64,000 nucleotides of DNA from Siphonodentalium dalli (Eukaryota; Mollusca; Scaphopoda; Gadilida; Siphonodentaliidae). The notes below the pieces were generated by a model. The model was not told the DNA's origin. It saw nothing but the letters and a program-made list of their open reading frames with translations, and did not search any database. Each line of letters begins with the position of its first letter. The first letter of the stretch is position 1. The position numbers and the translations under genes were made by a program. Positions 12,320-23,767 of this stretch are shown piece by piece. The stretch lies in assembly GCA_032622095.1 (NCBI GenBank), contig CP136061.1, positions 201,614,244 through 201,678,243 on the forward strand, given 5' to 3'.

Positions 12320-14130
12320 TGTATGTCATAATTTGCAAAGTTCTGTCAAATTCTTGTTAAAATATGACTAGATTCATAACGGTGATATTTGGTTAAATTT
12401 CATACCGATCGAGTTATGTATAATCGAATTATTGAGGGATCGGGAGGGATTTGGATCATACGAATGACATATATTCATTGCTCCAATTATCTCTTAACAT
12501 GAGACATACAAAATGAAGTCACATTTCCGAACCAGTTCCATACAGCAGAACCTGATCTAGAAGATATTAGCGAAAAAACGTCAAATTCCCACTTTCAGCT
12601 GTCATTTTGACGACCATCATGGGCGGGGAGTTCCAATTTTACCCTAAAAATGTGGCATTATATCTCTCAGAGTCATACGTACTGAATATGCCTAATTTTA
12701 AATCGTATATTTCATGGTAAGATTACTTGCGACATTTAGTAAATTATATAACCACGAAACACTCTTTAAATTTGGAAAACCCCTTAAAAGAGGGGTTAAA
12801 GTGAAATTCCAACGTGGCCCCATATCTAATACAAATACGTATTTAAATATGTACATATGTGCAAAGTTTCATGCTTTAGTCAGACAATTTTAATAATTGT
12901 CTTGAATTTTGTATTTAATCTACTCCACTGTGTTATAGTGGACCATAGTGAATATTTATCGTCGTTACGTGCGCTCGCGCAACAGTATGGCGATCAGACA
13001 GATTCGTAGGTTGGTGTCACCCTACTCCGTTTCACTCCATGACGTCACCAAAAACGACGTAAAACCTCGTGGCGTTCTGACATTTTTACTGTGCCGCGTT
13101 TTTGCTATGTTTATTTTATGTGTTGTTTTCGATTATTTGTTTGTCGCCGATATCGCAATTTGTCGGGATTCCCTGTTTCTATATCTAAAACTGGCATGCT
13201 CGTAGTGAGCCTCGATTTCGATTTTTTCTCCCAGGTCAAAATACGTCAGAGTTATGACAAAAATAGATCGACCTACATTTTCTCCATCAGAACTCTACAC
13301 CAAAGAGTCTATAGACTCCTTCGGGACCTACATAGACTCCTTCATTTGGGTATTTTTACTTATAATTGGGAAGTTTTATCATTTTTGGTTCGTGCGAAGA
13401 CCTCTTTTTATCGTGCGGGAAAAGAGAGACATTCAAAACGCGATTTCGTAATTCGACGCCATAGGCTGAATAGCCTAACCTTCAGCCGAGTTCCGGGTCA
13501 AATACGACGAATGACGTAACACAAAACAAAACGCATTTGTTGACACAAACACCGTTTGAAGAGTTTATTATTACATAAGATGATCGTTATTGATTAATTA
13601 TTGATTAATTATTGATATTTATTGTTGCATATTGGCTGCTATCAATATTTACACAAATAGTATTAATTATTTCTTATAATTGCTCCTTTGGTCAACTTTG
13701 ACTATCGGAAAATCAAAATCAAAATATGCCGCTGAAAAAAATGTAATCGATATTAAAGTCTCATCCTTTCGGCAACATGGAATTGGTTTTAATTACTTAA
13801 ATGATTAATATAGTAATTTGCCTTTTATCTGTGATGAAATGAGAAATGGTAATTGTCTTTTTTTGCTAACATTAAATTAAATTAAATAAATTAAGTAAAA
13901 TACAGTGAAATTATTTTTTAAATTATTGTTTATTACATTTTTGCGCACGTTGGCATCTCTCTGAGTGCATTCTAGTTTGATTTGCACCGAGTGAACTACT
14001 GCAAATCGTCACACCGACATGACATTGGGAATTCCCATGTTTATTTATATATTTCTGACGTCACATGAATACAGTTTCTTCAAACATCGCCATCAGAGAC
14101 CTCTATCGTTATTTCACGTTTTAATCATTG
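12320..14130. other. Unassigned; CpG-richer patch with CRE-like sites
   Basis: 12940-13510 is richer in CpG than its surroundings and contains 'CATGACGTCACC' (about 13039); another TGACGTCA lies at about 14056. Overlapping open frames of 60-140 codons cross 12948-13519, but none starts at a convincing ATG and none resembles a known family. It could be a promoter region or an old coding remnant. The remaining sequence is AT-rich with nothing recognised. Confidence 0.4.
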
Positions 14131-14139
14131 ATTTCGAAT

Positions 14140-14720
14140 TCCTAATCATTGGTTTGACCGGAAATAGTAGATTGCGCAATTAGATATTGAATTGAAAGAA
14201 CGTCATTAATTTTGCATTGGTGATAATTTATATCTTTTAAATGTAAGAATGACAATAAGGTCTATTAGTTTTATAACGTTAATCATTGCTTGTGAGAAAT
14301 CGTCTATTGGTTTGAAATATCTTTATTGATTAAGAAAATATGGCTATTGAAACGGAGTGTACGTTTATTGAATATGCGCGAATCTTACTAATTGTGTGTT
14401 ATTAGATATTAGTTGAACAGTGAAGACTATTAAATTAAAATAGAACATTAATTTTGCATCGGTCAACATTGATTACGAATCTATATCTATTAAAACGGAA
14501 CTGTCTCTTATTGAATCCAATAACGATTATTGGTTTGGAAATGGTGTCTATTCGTTTGAAATAGATGGCCATTGATTAAGAAAATATGGCTATTGAAACG
14601 GAACTGTCTCTTATTGAATCAAAGAACGACTATTGTTTTGAAAATAGAGACTATTGTTTGCACAAACCACCATTAACTTTTATTTCATGTAATTTCCGAC
14701 CGAATGGCCGCCCATACTCT
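14140..14720 (-). repeat. Right arm of inverted repeat pair (partner 2436-2965)
   Basis: Reverse complement of 2436-2965, ending outward at 'CCGACCGAATGGCCGCCCAT'. A partial direct duplication lies within it: 'GGCTATTGAAACGGA' occurs at about 14341 and 14587. Further right, 14880-14935 has G and C homopolymers, and 14970-15010 carries a relic of the 'TATACGAGG' minisatellite in inverted orientation. The repeat stops ~60 bp before the receptor exon at 15073. Confidence 0.75.
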
Positions 14721-15072
14721 TGACCGTTGTCATGTGCATTTGGACCACTAGATGTTAGGATTTATGTAATTTTTCAGGTGAAATAACCATGGTTTATTTA
14801 GGATATTAGGCACTGATGTGCAAGGGGTGGTGCAAATGGAATTATGTAAAACTTGTGTTTGGTCTAGTTCTGATTCAAGGGGGGGGGGGGGGTGCAGTTG
14901 GAATTTCCCAAGGTGGAACCCCCCCCCCCAACGGAGACCCTCCAGCCACGTCCCTGCTTGTGATTTAATATTGTATACCCCAGTATACGAGGTTAGTACC
15001 CAAGTACTTTTTCATATGGGCGTGCATCTGAACCTGGTTAATGTCTCACTTGTTTTCGTGCTGGTTTTACAG

Positions 15073-15160
15073 GGGCGATAATTGCCGGTGTTGTTTCTTT
15101 TCTTGTTGGGACTGCAGCTGCTGTCATCGTTCTCGTCTTGTTGCTTCGTCGCGGAAAACT
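15073..15160 (+). CDS. Exon encoding the transmembrane helix of a single-pass receptor
   Basis: The exon is bounded by an acceptor ('CGTGCTGGTTTTACAG') and a consensus donor (GTAAGT at 15161). In the frame with two leading bases it encodes 28 residues: a strongly hydrophobic run from 'AIIAGVVSFLVG' through 'AVIVLVLLL', then the stop-transfer 'RRGK'. It ends with two bases (CT) of a split codon, which are completed by G at 19081 to give Leu before 'KRRR'. The leading split codon means the previous exon ends in phase 1, the usual phase of extracellular modules such as Ig or EGF domains. No such exon was recognised upstream, so the ectodomain lies outside the window or went unnoticed. Membrane topology is inferred as type I. 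The receptor family is unknown. Confidence 0.75.
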
Positions 15161-16162
15161 GTAAGTTATTGCCATGTTGTAAAGTTTAATAAGAAAACTA
15201 ATAAGAAAGGATATAGGCTTTATTTGTATTTGCATGCGCAGTGACGTAGGGTTGCAGTACACGATTTATCGGGTTGTAGGCGGTATGAAAAATAGAAAAA
15301 TAAGTATCGGGGGCCATAACAGCCAGTGTAGCTGTGTTAAATGTATCATTACTGGTTTGAAGGTTTAATTATTTTACAAAACTGGGAAAGTTCACACAAA
15401 AAAGTTAAAAATTTGGATACGCAACAGGATTTTCGTATTCAGTGAAGGCCAACTCTGTGTTATTGATTACAGGAAAACAGCCCGATGCTCTACCCTGATT
15501 TCGGTCGTCTGCGCTTGCTAGACATTTTTTTCAAATTGATACGATAACTTTTTTTCTATTTCAAATATTTCTCAACTCTAACAGCTCTATCGGGTGGAAG
15601 AAGCTTATTTACTGACAATCGCTCTGTCAATTGAAAATGGTCCATTTGAGTAAAATCTTGTCAAAATTTAGCATTTGTGTGTGCAAACCAAGGGGCATAA
15701 CTCAATGAACAGGTTTACAAAGAAGCTAAAGTACAGACATATGATTACACCTACATTTTCGGTCGAAACTGAAACATGCTTGGTGGGACCTATGCCAAAG
15801 ATAATGGGTCAGCATATATTTGAAATACAGTACCACCCCACTCCCAGGTTGGCCAAAATTGCTGGAAATCGTGTATTGCTACCTAAGAGTTATCAATGTC
15901 AATGTCGTAACTTTATTATTATGTTATAATTAGAATATAATTATGATATACATTTTGTGTTGTGTTATTTAGTGTTGAATGTGGGATAAACATGGGTGAT
16001 AAGGGTGGTTGACCAATTTTGTCAACACGAAAAGACACATTTAGAATGGAACTATATTTTTTCTTGAAGGTGTCTTTACTTCCTCTTTGGTTGTGATAAG
16101 GAAATCAATATTAATTTCCTTTAAAACCAGGCGTTTCGAGATGGTCTTTCCTTGCTAAAAAT

Positions 16163-16560
16163 GTGATTATGTGATAAAAATGGATATCAAATTCGTCGGA
16201 ATTATATACGAAATTTATTAATCTCGTCCACTAAATTCGTTAAAGCTCGGCTCGAATCGAATATGCCATATCACTAACTCGCGGTCATTTTGGATCCACC
16301 AGGTCCGGTTCCGTGGTTTTACTTAACTTCCCATATATTGAAGTCATGAATAATTCAAAAGCTCCATATATGGAAATGCTACTCCAAAACTTTGACCTGT
16401 AGCACTGAAACCACGGAACCGGGGCTGGATGAATCTATGAAACCACGGAACCGGACCTGGTGGGACCAAAATGGCCGAGAGTTAGTGATGGGGCATATAT
16501 AGCGCACTCGGTTAATAAATTTCGTATATAATTGCGACTTATTAGAGATCCTTTATATTT
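16163..16560. mobile_element. Palindromic 'CTCGTCC' MITE (family P), split by another MITE
   Basis: The outer arms are 'ATGTGATAAAAATGGATATC' ... 'AATCTCGTCCACTAAATTCG' on the left (to ~16261) and the complement on the right (16498-16560). Intact relatives at 20527-20707 and 21649-21829 lack the insertion, so the 236-bp element at 16262-16497 inserted into the centre of this copy. Confidence 0.75.
16262..16497. mobile_element. MITE with 'CACTAACTCGCGGTCATTTT' inverted ends
   Basis: Its ~65 bp ends are inverted and include 'CACGGAACCGGACCTGG' and complement. The same end sequence forms the start of the much longer repeat at 55360, 56574, 57815 (inverted) and 60366, so this is probably a short internally deleted relative of that repeat. 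Nested in the family P element. Confidence 0.75.
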
Positions 16561-17385
16561 GGTTTTCAATTAAGATACATGTACAATTACCACTTGCGCT
16601 GTCCTCTGTAATTTTGACTTATAGTAATAAATATGATATTGCATTGGTGTGCCTATACTTTATCGCTAGAATTTTGTTTAATAGATACATTCATTCATTC
16701 ATAAAATCGTGCAATCGTGTTTGTCTATTATAAAAAGTTAGCTCCGAGAAGAATGAACTATAACATCCCGAACTTCCAGAACCGAATTCATTTACTTTAT
16801 TTTTAAACGATGTTGCATAATTGAAGTGCAGACTAGTTGAACACATTTTCTGAACTTTCTACAAATGAGTAAATGTGAATCTGAAATGTTCTCGTTCTTA
16901 TGATGTCCGCCGATATACTATAGAGAGGTTTCGCAAATTCATGCTTATATACAACTACCATTTACGAATAATGTGGGCTCCCTGTGCGCTAACACTAAAA
17001 CTCGTTCAGTCAAGAGAAGGCATGCCACCGTTTCCCGGTAATATAGCAACGATCTAATATCAATAATATATAGAAAAATAAGTAATTTGAGTCGAAGATG
17101 TATTCTGTAAACGTTCAGGTTAATATGTTATCTTAAAATCAAAGTTAATAATTTGACATAAATTTAATTCATGGCTGGAGCTATAAATTAAATTACGAAT
17201 TTCCGTGTACAAGACGTAATGAAATTAATGGACGGATAGTGGATTGGACAACGTGTGGCACACCTGATCGTGTAAAATATTATGTTGATACGGGCGTAAT
17301 GTCAAGCCACTCATTGACTGGTGACTATATAATACATTGAATGAGATAATGGGACTTGTATACATAATTATAATACAACATTTCT

Positions 17386-17557
17386 TTGATACATTTGCTT
17401 GAAAACTTACTCGACAACGACAATTTGTATTTTCGCATTCCGGCTAATCTGTCATCCGTAACAAAACTCAACAGACTAAGACTTTCAAAAAATGGAAATA
17501 TGGTTACCTTATTATACGACTCAGACACTATAGAAACAAACAACAGCATCCCTGTAA
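17386..17557 (+). pseudogene. Possible leucine-rich-repeat fragment broken by a MITE
   Basis: One plus-strand frame, open from about 17374, reads like part of a leucine-rich repeat: 'IPANLSSVTKLNRLRLSKN' fits the L-x2-L-x2-L-x-L-x2-N pattern, followed by an acidic stretch. The frame runs directly into the MITE inserted at 17558. Beyond that MITE the same frame, with one copy of the 4-bp target, stays open from 18421 to TAA at about 18549. No acceptor AG precedes the open stretch, and the complementary strand is also open, so this is a weak call. If real, it is an unrelated gene fragment lying in the receptor intron. Confidence 0.25.
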
Positions 17558-18420
17558 AGGTACTCAATCCGATTAAGCACCCCTAAATTACTATTCCTTT
17601 GGCTTCGGGGGTAAAAAATATTTGATTCGAGTCGAGGAACCCACACATCAAAGCTCAGAGTGATCAGATATCGATTTTTGAAGTTCGTTAATTTCTCGAG
17701 ATTTGGGCCAGTAATTTAGTCTGACTCGTGGTCAAACAGACAAATTGCGGGTGTAAACCGCCACAAACAGAAAGAATATCAAAATGTAGATAGACTTTGT
17801 CCGTATACAAATAAGAAATATCGCAAAAACAGTATGTTATGGTCATATGTTTGACCATTGTTATGTAAACAAAAGCACAAAAAGTAACTTTTCTGGTGTT
17901 TGTTTATATTATGGTGGTAAACATAAAGAGCGTTCTTTGTTGGTGAATACCTGATATGGAACTAATAAAGAGCGTTTATGTGTGATTAGCCAGTAGCATT
18001 GTGCTGTCTTCTGTAACACAATCAGGCTCTTGTTTAGGTAAAATATAGTAGGTATTTATGATAACATGCTGTTTACGCGATGGCCATGGCATATATGAAC
18101 GGAACTGTATGCGTTTTAATGTTTTTCTGTTTACGATGTTTGGAACAAATATGAATATTTTCGACAATTAAGGCCACACGTGCCTTTAATAACTAACAAC
18201 TTGATTTTAGAGTTATCCATCTTACACCCGCAATTTGTCTGTTTGAGCACGAGGTAGACTAAATTACTGGCCCAAATCTCGAGAAATTAACGAACTTCAA
18301 AAATCGATATCTGATCACTCTGAGCTTTGATGTGTAGGTTCCTCGACTCGAATCAAATATTTTTTACCCCCGAAGCCAAAGAAATAGTAATTTAAGGGTG
18401 CTTAATCGGATTGAGTACCT
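17558..18420. mobile_element. T2/Kolobok-like MITE family 1 with a family 2 MITE nested inside
   Basis: The ends are 'AGGTACTCAATCCGATTAAG' and the complement ending 'CGGATTGAGTACCT', with GTAA on the left (one change from TTAA) and TTAA on the right (18421-18424). Both ~130 bp arms contain 'GGCTTCGGGGGTAAAAAATA'. The middle (about 17745-18190) matches the family 2 MITE 19829-20322 in inverted orientation, including 'CACGTGCCTTTAA' near 18178. So this is a MITE in a MITE. Confidence 0.85.
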
Positions 18421-19080
18421 TTAAACTACGAAGTCTGCCTCTTGCATGGATGCTTACCAGCGTTCGATTTTCTTAACTGTATTTTTATAACTACATACAT
18501 GTACAGATATAATTATAGCAACATTGTGATTTTCGAAACATCACTATAAACATAACAGCAAATGAGTTATACAGTAGACATTTCCAATAAAATATTTTCA
18601 GATTCAGGATCGAACGAGTTAATGTCATATCATGTAATGTGCATGTGCAGTGCATTCGATAATCATGTACGCTGATGCAGTAACAGTTATTGATTAAGAG
18701 CGATGTCTATTGACCAATTTATGAACGGAGAGTTCCATGCAGATCTCCAGAGCAACAGTTATACGTGAATTTAAGCGTTGTTCGGGAACTAAAGCAAGCA
18801 TATCGTTGAACAGCCATAACATTTTACTCGCGGGTTGCTGCTATGTAAATTGTCATGCAGTTTTTGCCATGAATCTATTGTTGAGAATGTTGTCTCAAAT
18901 TACAAAACTTGACCTACTTTTGAAAAATCAATAAAACATATATTAATATTAATTCCAATATCGCAGCAAGTGACCCTAGAAACATTTGTAACCTTTTCTC
19001 CATAGATTTGCATGGAAATCCCCATTCAAATTTTAACAGTAAAGTCTGGACATCCTCCTTAATTTTTCTAACACTAACAG

Positions 19081-19642
19081 GAAACGAAGACGTGGTCCAC
19101 CAGACAAAGCGTGTCCGCCCCGACCGGCATCTGCAATATCGCTCTCAAGAATAAGCAAACGACATCCAGGAATGGAGCACACAAGGCCAGAATCGACAGA
19201 AAACGTGTTGCAGGATGGCACCGATGTTATGAATATAGTTCAACCAATGGGCGAGTATGCAGATATAAGTGGGAATAACTTGTTTGATCCCTACAACATG
19301 GCCGACGACCCTCAAGTAACCGCAATGGACAATGTGCTGTACGCACGCGTAGAACGTCAAGGAGATACCAAGAGAGATACTGGTAAATCTGAAAACGAGG
19401 CGGAAGAAACGGTTGGTAATATTACAGCAACGGACATAACACATGTAATAGTTGAACCGACTGGCGATGAGTATGCGTTGGTAACCAAACTCGACACCTC
19501 AGCAAGAAAAGGCAGCAACATGTCTGATGTCTCAGACGAATTTTCTTGTTATTCGAATGCGGCCGATGTTGTTGAGCAGCAACCGCAAATAGGAACGGGA
19601 GAATACATTTATAGCCAACTACAATACACCACGAAGGATTGA
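19081..19642 (+). CDS. Cytoplasmic-tail exon of the receptor, tyrosine-rich, ITIM-like
   Basis: Last coding exon of the gene whose transmembrane exon is 15073-15160. The acceptor is 'CTAACACTAACAG' and the first base completes the split Leu codon. It encodes 186 tail residues to TGA (19640-19642), opening with the basic 'KRRRGPPDK'. Eight tyrosines follow, several in SH2-type contexts: GEYADI, DPYNM, VLYARV (fits the ITIM pattern V/I/L/S-x-Y-x-x-V/I/L), DEYALV and EYIYSQLQY. Such tails recruit SH2 phosphatases or kinases after phosphorylation, so the protein is probably an immune, phagocytic or adhesion receptor; that role is inferred. No canonical AATAAA was seen close downstream (AATATA near 19763). 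Confidence 0.75.
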
Positions 19643-19828
19643 GTTTGTTGCACATGCACGAACCATTCTTTGCTGATCACGGCTGTGTTTGGTGTATACA
19701 ACCGTTTGGGGAAATTACATCTGTAGGGTGTACGTGTCCTTCCCTGCACATTATTTCAGTATAATATACATATACCAAAGAGAGTTCGAAGACAAATTCC
19801 ATTTTTTGGTTATAAGTTACAAACTTAA

Positions 19829-20322
19829 AGGCACGTGCGGCCTTAATTGTCGAAAATATTCATATTTGTTCCAAACACCGTAAACAGAAAAACATTAAAA
19901 CGCATACAGTTCCGTTCATATATACCATGACCATCCCGTAAACAGCATGTTGTCATAAAGATTTACTATATTTTACCTAAGCACGAGCCTGATTGTGTTA
20001 CAGAAGACAGCACAATGCTGTTGGCTAATCATACACAAATGGCATAAACGCTCTTTATTCGTTCCATATCAGGAATTCACCCACAAAGAACGCTCTTTAT
20101 GTTTACCATCATAATATAAACAAACACCAGAAAAGTTACTTTTTATGCTGTTGTTTACATAACAATGGTCAAACATATAACCATAACATACTGTTTATGC
20201 GATATTTCTTATTTGTATACGGACAAAGTATATCTACATTTTGATGTTCTTTCTGTTTGTGGCGGTTTTTGACGGGTGGATATATTTTCACAGGATACCC
20301 ACCGCCAAGGCCGCACGTGCCT
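19829..20322. mobile_element. T2/Kolobok-like MITE, family 2
   Basis: The terminal inverted repeats are 'AGGCACGTGCGGCC' and 'GGCCGCACGTGCCT', flanked by perfect TTAA duplications (19825-19828 and 20323-20326). The interior ('GAACGCTCTTTATGTTTACC') has no coding potential. A second copy is nested inverted in 17558-18420. Confidence 0.9.
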
Positions 20323-20326
20323 TTAA

Positions 20327-20400
20327 AGGCCCACTTAATTTTTCGAACCCCCAGATAACATTTTATCACATAATTTGGCCATAAAAGCAGTTTCATAATT
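20327..20400. mobile_element. T2/Kolobok-like MITE family 3, end fragment
   Basis: It directly follows the TTAA of the preceding MITE with 'AGGCCCACTTAATTTTTCGA', the family 3 end also seen at 52231 and 45329. Only the first ~70 bp are recognisable. Confidence 0.6.
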
Positions 20401-20526
20401 ATCGGTAATAGACACGTTTAATATCAGCGCGTGCGATGACGTCACGGCGTTCTTCAGATAACTTGCGATCGCTGTAGTGTATGATTGTTGTTTTCGATGA
20501 ATATTTCGCGTTGCTTCGGGTTTATT

Positions 20527-20707
20527 TGATCATGTGATAAAAGGTATCTCACACTCGTCCTATGTTATACGTAATTTACCAACCTCGTCCTCTAAATTCT
20601 ATTTGAGCCTCGGTAAACCTCGGCTCAAATCGAATTTAGTGAACTCGGTTGATAAATTCCGTATAAAATAGGAACTCATGTGAGATCCTCTATTTATTAC
20701 ATGATCC
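20527..20707. mobile_element. Palindromic family P MITE
   Basis: A ~180 bp snapback element. 'GATCATGTGATAAAAGGTAT' pairs with the complement ending 'ATTACATGATCC', and 'CCTCGGTAAACCTCGGCTCA' marks the centre. Related to 16163-16560 and 21649-21829. No target duplication was assigned. Confidence 0.75.
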
Positions 20708-20921
20708 TACCCTTATTCCATTTAATAAACCCATTCTATAAATTGTGATATTAAACGTTCGTTTAATAACAGGAAATAGCGCCAGGTGACCTTTGACATC
20801 CGGTTAGTGCCAGGTGACCTTTGACATCCGGTTTGTCGTCTGTTTACATTACGCGTACGCTATGTCTCAAAATACGATGGCTTCCAATATTTTTCCAACA
20901 ACCTATAATGAATTATCATTA

Positions 20922-21482
20922 TACCCCCACTTTCAAAGAAAATGGGGGGTATACTGGATTGACTGCGTCTGTCCGTCCCGTCGTCACACTTTCTCCCTCC
21001 ATGTGTCCGTCCGTCCGTCCGACCTCATAACTCGAACAACTATGAACCGAATTCAATAATTTTTGTATGCAATCTCCTTAGGACCGCCTCTCCGCATGAT
21101 GCTAATTGCGGTGCGGTCCGACTCTCTTTTTTAAAGTTACGCCTTACTTTTCGACTTATTTTGACTTAGAAAATTCTGTCCGACTTAATAACTTTAACAA
21201 ATATGAACCGATTTAAATAATTTTTGGTATACACGCTTCTCACAACACCCTTTCTACATGATGCGTTTCATTTTCTACCCTTTTTTGGGTTTCTGCATCA
21301 TTCGAACAAATATGAACCAATTTGAATATTTTTTTCTGTACAAGCTTCTTGCGACACCATATCGATATTATTAATCCAAATTTTTTTTAAAGTTAAAAAA
21401 TCTTTTTTGTTGGGTTTACGGATAATGCGGGTTGAATTTGCCACGGTGGGGGTATTCTAGCAAGCGAGTGCACACCTCTTGT
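20922..21482 (+). mobile_element. Dispersed 'GGGGGTATACTGG...GTCCGTCCG' repeat
   Basis: It begins with a small hairpin ('ATACCCCCACTTTC' with 'GAAAATGGGGGGTAT'), then a 'GTCCGTCCGTCC' microsatellite and three diverged ~125 bp units, each containing 'AACAA(C/A)TATGAACCGA'. It ends near 'GGTGGGGGTATTCTAGCAAG'. I associate this repeat type with mollusc genomes; the class (non-autonomous retroelement or other) is not resolved. Confidence 0.55.
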
Positions 21483-21648
21483 TAAATATACGCCATTAAA
21501 TACCCCAAAGAGTCTTTATTTATCTGGCACTATTTCTTTACGCTGGCAAAGAATGCATAGTTACGTGGAACTTCATCGCATGCCTTATAGAAGCCGATGT
21601 TAGTTTCGCATCCCATTTGTTGATTTAAGTATGTTTTGTCTAGGTTTT

Positions 21649-21829
21649 GGATCATGTAATAAATATAATCTACAACTCGTCCCCAGTTTATAGCGGAATT
21701 TACAAAACTCGTCCAGTAAATTAGATCTGGACCTCGCCAAAGGCTCGGTCCAGACCTAATTTACCTGACGAGTTTTTTTAAATTCCTCTATAAACTGGAG
21801 ACTCATTGTAGATCCTCTATATATAAAAC
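21649..21829. mobile_element. Palindromic family P MITE
   Basis: The arms 'GGATCATGTAATAAATATAA' and 'CTCGTCCAGTAAATTAG' pair with complementary sequence to ~21829; the centre is 'CTCGCCAAAGGCTCGG'. It is the cleanest copy of the family in the window. Confidence 0.8.
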
Positions 21830-21869
21830 ATATGCCATAGTATATATCATTTGAAAGAGGAAGCTCGAA

Positions 21870-22206
21870 AACAATAATGTAATAAACTGTGAACATGTTG
21901 TTTTTTGTTGAGGTACCGACGTGTGTTCTGTGCTTCAGTTTCATCTGGACTGTTCTGCAAAGTCCATTATTTTCAATGGAAGGGACTAACTGTGTATCAT
22001 AGTTTGAATTCTGTTGCATTCTGGGAGCGAAATGTTTCTATGATTTCAACTATTTTCTATCACTATATGGGCATCTTCTGAGATACAGACGTTCCAAATG
22101 GTGATTAATAATAGTATTTTAATAATATTTTATGTCATAGATTGTTATTAAAATCATATATCAAGGCTCTATAAACAAAATAATCGGTGACTCGAAAACT
22201 AATGGG
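21870..22206 (-). mobile_element. T2/Kolobok-like MITE family 3, partial, inverted
   Basis: It contains 'GAGATACAGACGTTCCAAAT', 'TTTTCAATGGAAGGGA' and the end 'GACTCGAAAACTAATGGGCC', matching the reverse complement of 52231-52896. The left end is lost and the right TTAA is mutated. Confidence 0.6.
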
Positions 22207-22532
22207 CCAAAACTTAATCTGAACAAGAGTTATTTCGTATAATATAATCTAAGTAATGGTACAACAAAACTATAGTGTCCCTGATATATTTCCATAAAAT
22301 CGGTAAGTTATTATTTGTAAGTTCCTCGCATTGGAACAAACACTTGTTAATCACACATCCTGTTGAAGAGAATTTTTTTATTTTTTTTTCATTTTCATTG
22401 GTCGGTCAATTTAAATCAACAAGGATGACATATTTCCAAACACGTTTGGGGCTGCTGTCCAGAAACGAGTTCGCACATCTGTGCTTTCTAAAAAAAGTAG
22501 CCGACACCGAATAAAGATGCATAATTATATTT

Positions 22533-22670
22533 AACGCCCCTAACTTACTATTTCTTCGGCTTCGGGGATTAAAAAAAATATTTGATTCGATCCGAGGAAC
22601 CCACCCATCAAAGCTCAGTGCTAACAGATTTCGATTTTTAAAATATGTTATTTTTCACCACCTCGAATAT
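22533..22670. mobile_element. T2/Kolobok-like MITE family 1, single arm
   Basis: Only one arm remains: 'TTACTATTTCTTCGGCTTCG' followed by 'ATTTGATTCGATCCGAGG' and 'CCCATCAAAGCTCAG'. The terminal bases and the second arm are absent. Confidence 0.65.
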
Positions 22671-23760
22671 TTGGCGCCCAAGCAAAAATCCCGCTGAAGT
22701 CCAGAAATAGTAGACGTGCGCGGACGCCTTTACGAGAGGTCACGAAAGGTCGCGCTTATACGACTAAAATACTGTATTTCAAAGTATTTCAAAGTATTTC
22801 AAAATCTCCAATACATCAGAATATATTTCAACACTAACATATGTATTGCATTACTCAACTAATAGTTACGAAACCTATTTTACGTTTTATTTAGATTCTA
22901 TTCTAGTGTATTCAAAAACATGTTTGGAACCAGTCTCTTTAAAAAGCCAACGAAAATTTTACAATATTTATGTCTCTGTGTATCTCATTCATAATCAGTT
23001 AATGAATTGATGGGATTCCCTCCATTTCATTGGAGAGTGGCGAAGCACGCGCGTGATTTCATTGGTTTATGGCATAACAGATCACTTCACAGATTAGAGG
23101 TCAATGGCGTGTTGACAGGTTTCCCATGCATGGAAAATGAATACAGGCGATATATCCATAACTCATTTTACTCATCGCAATATAGAAGTCATCATCTTCG
23201 AGTGTTTATCAGTCAACGATATCCGTGACTGATTATTCTTTCGCATCTTGTTGTAAATCTAACTATTTCTAAACACTGCGATCCTCACAAACATTTACTC
23301 CGCCAGGAATGCACTCCATATTTGGAAATGGTTTATTACGTCATGTTGGGAATGCTGCTTCGTTGTAGAAATGAAATTTAGTGGACACATCCAGAGACGT
23401 ACATCCGTTAGGGATTATCGTCGTCTTTTTTTTTAAAGAGACTTGTTTGGAACGAGAAGTGATACACGAAAGACACTATTTTGTTTAATATTGAATTTTC
23501 TATGCATTTATTTCATATCATTTCAAAGTTGTAGCGGGACATCAGAATATATTTTGTTCATTTTTCAACAACACAATGATACTCTTTGATAAGTATTATT
23601 ATTTTTGTTGTGTATGTATATATGTATATATATACCTAGTTTATAATGTCATATTTGATTACTTATTGGATTTGTTTTTCAACAGAACAAAGCAGAACAC
23701 AATGTTAAATTAGAGTGTATGTGTTCATGTTATAACTGGAGGTCTAGAAACCTGAATACA
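22671..23760. other. No supported gene; possible promoter-like segment
   Basis: 23015-23065 has two ATTGG (inverted CCAAT) boxes around 'GCACGCGCGTGATTTC'. The plus strand is open for ~70 codons across 23007-23228 but resembles no known family. The rest is AT-rich, with 'AAAGTATTTC' tandem copies at 22770-22800. Confidence 0.4.
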
Positions 23761-23767
23761 TATTTAA

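Larger units (their letters stand above)
15161..19080 (+). other. Intron of the receptor gene (3.9 kb)
   Basis: It begins GTAAGT and ends 'TTTTTCTAACACTAACAG'; the flanking codon phases match (2 bases + 1 base). It contains the palindromic elements at 16163-16560, a dispersed repeat at 17030-17160 (related to 40680-40815), a possible leucine-rich-repeat fragment (17386-17557) and the nested MITE at 17558-18420. A further alternative exon cannot be excluded. Confidence 0.65.

Noticed and set aside
13091-13519. 142-codon open stretch and two overlapping shorter ones
   Set aside because: It starts at GTG, not ATG; three overlapping frames are open, composition follows local base bias, and no domain is recognisable.
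15675-15929. 84-codon plus-strand frame in the receptor intron
   Set aside because: It reads through a dispersed 'AAGGGGCATAACTCAATGAA' type repeat; no splice sites match the receptor phase.
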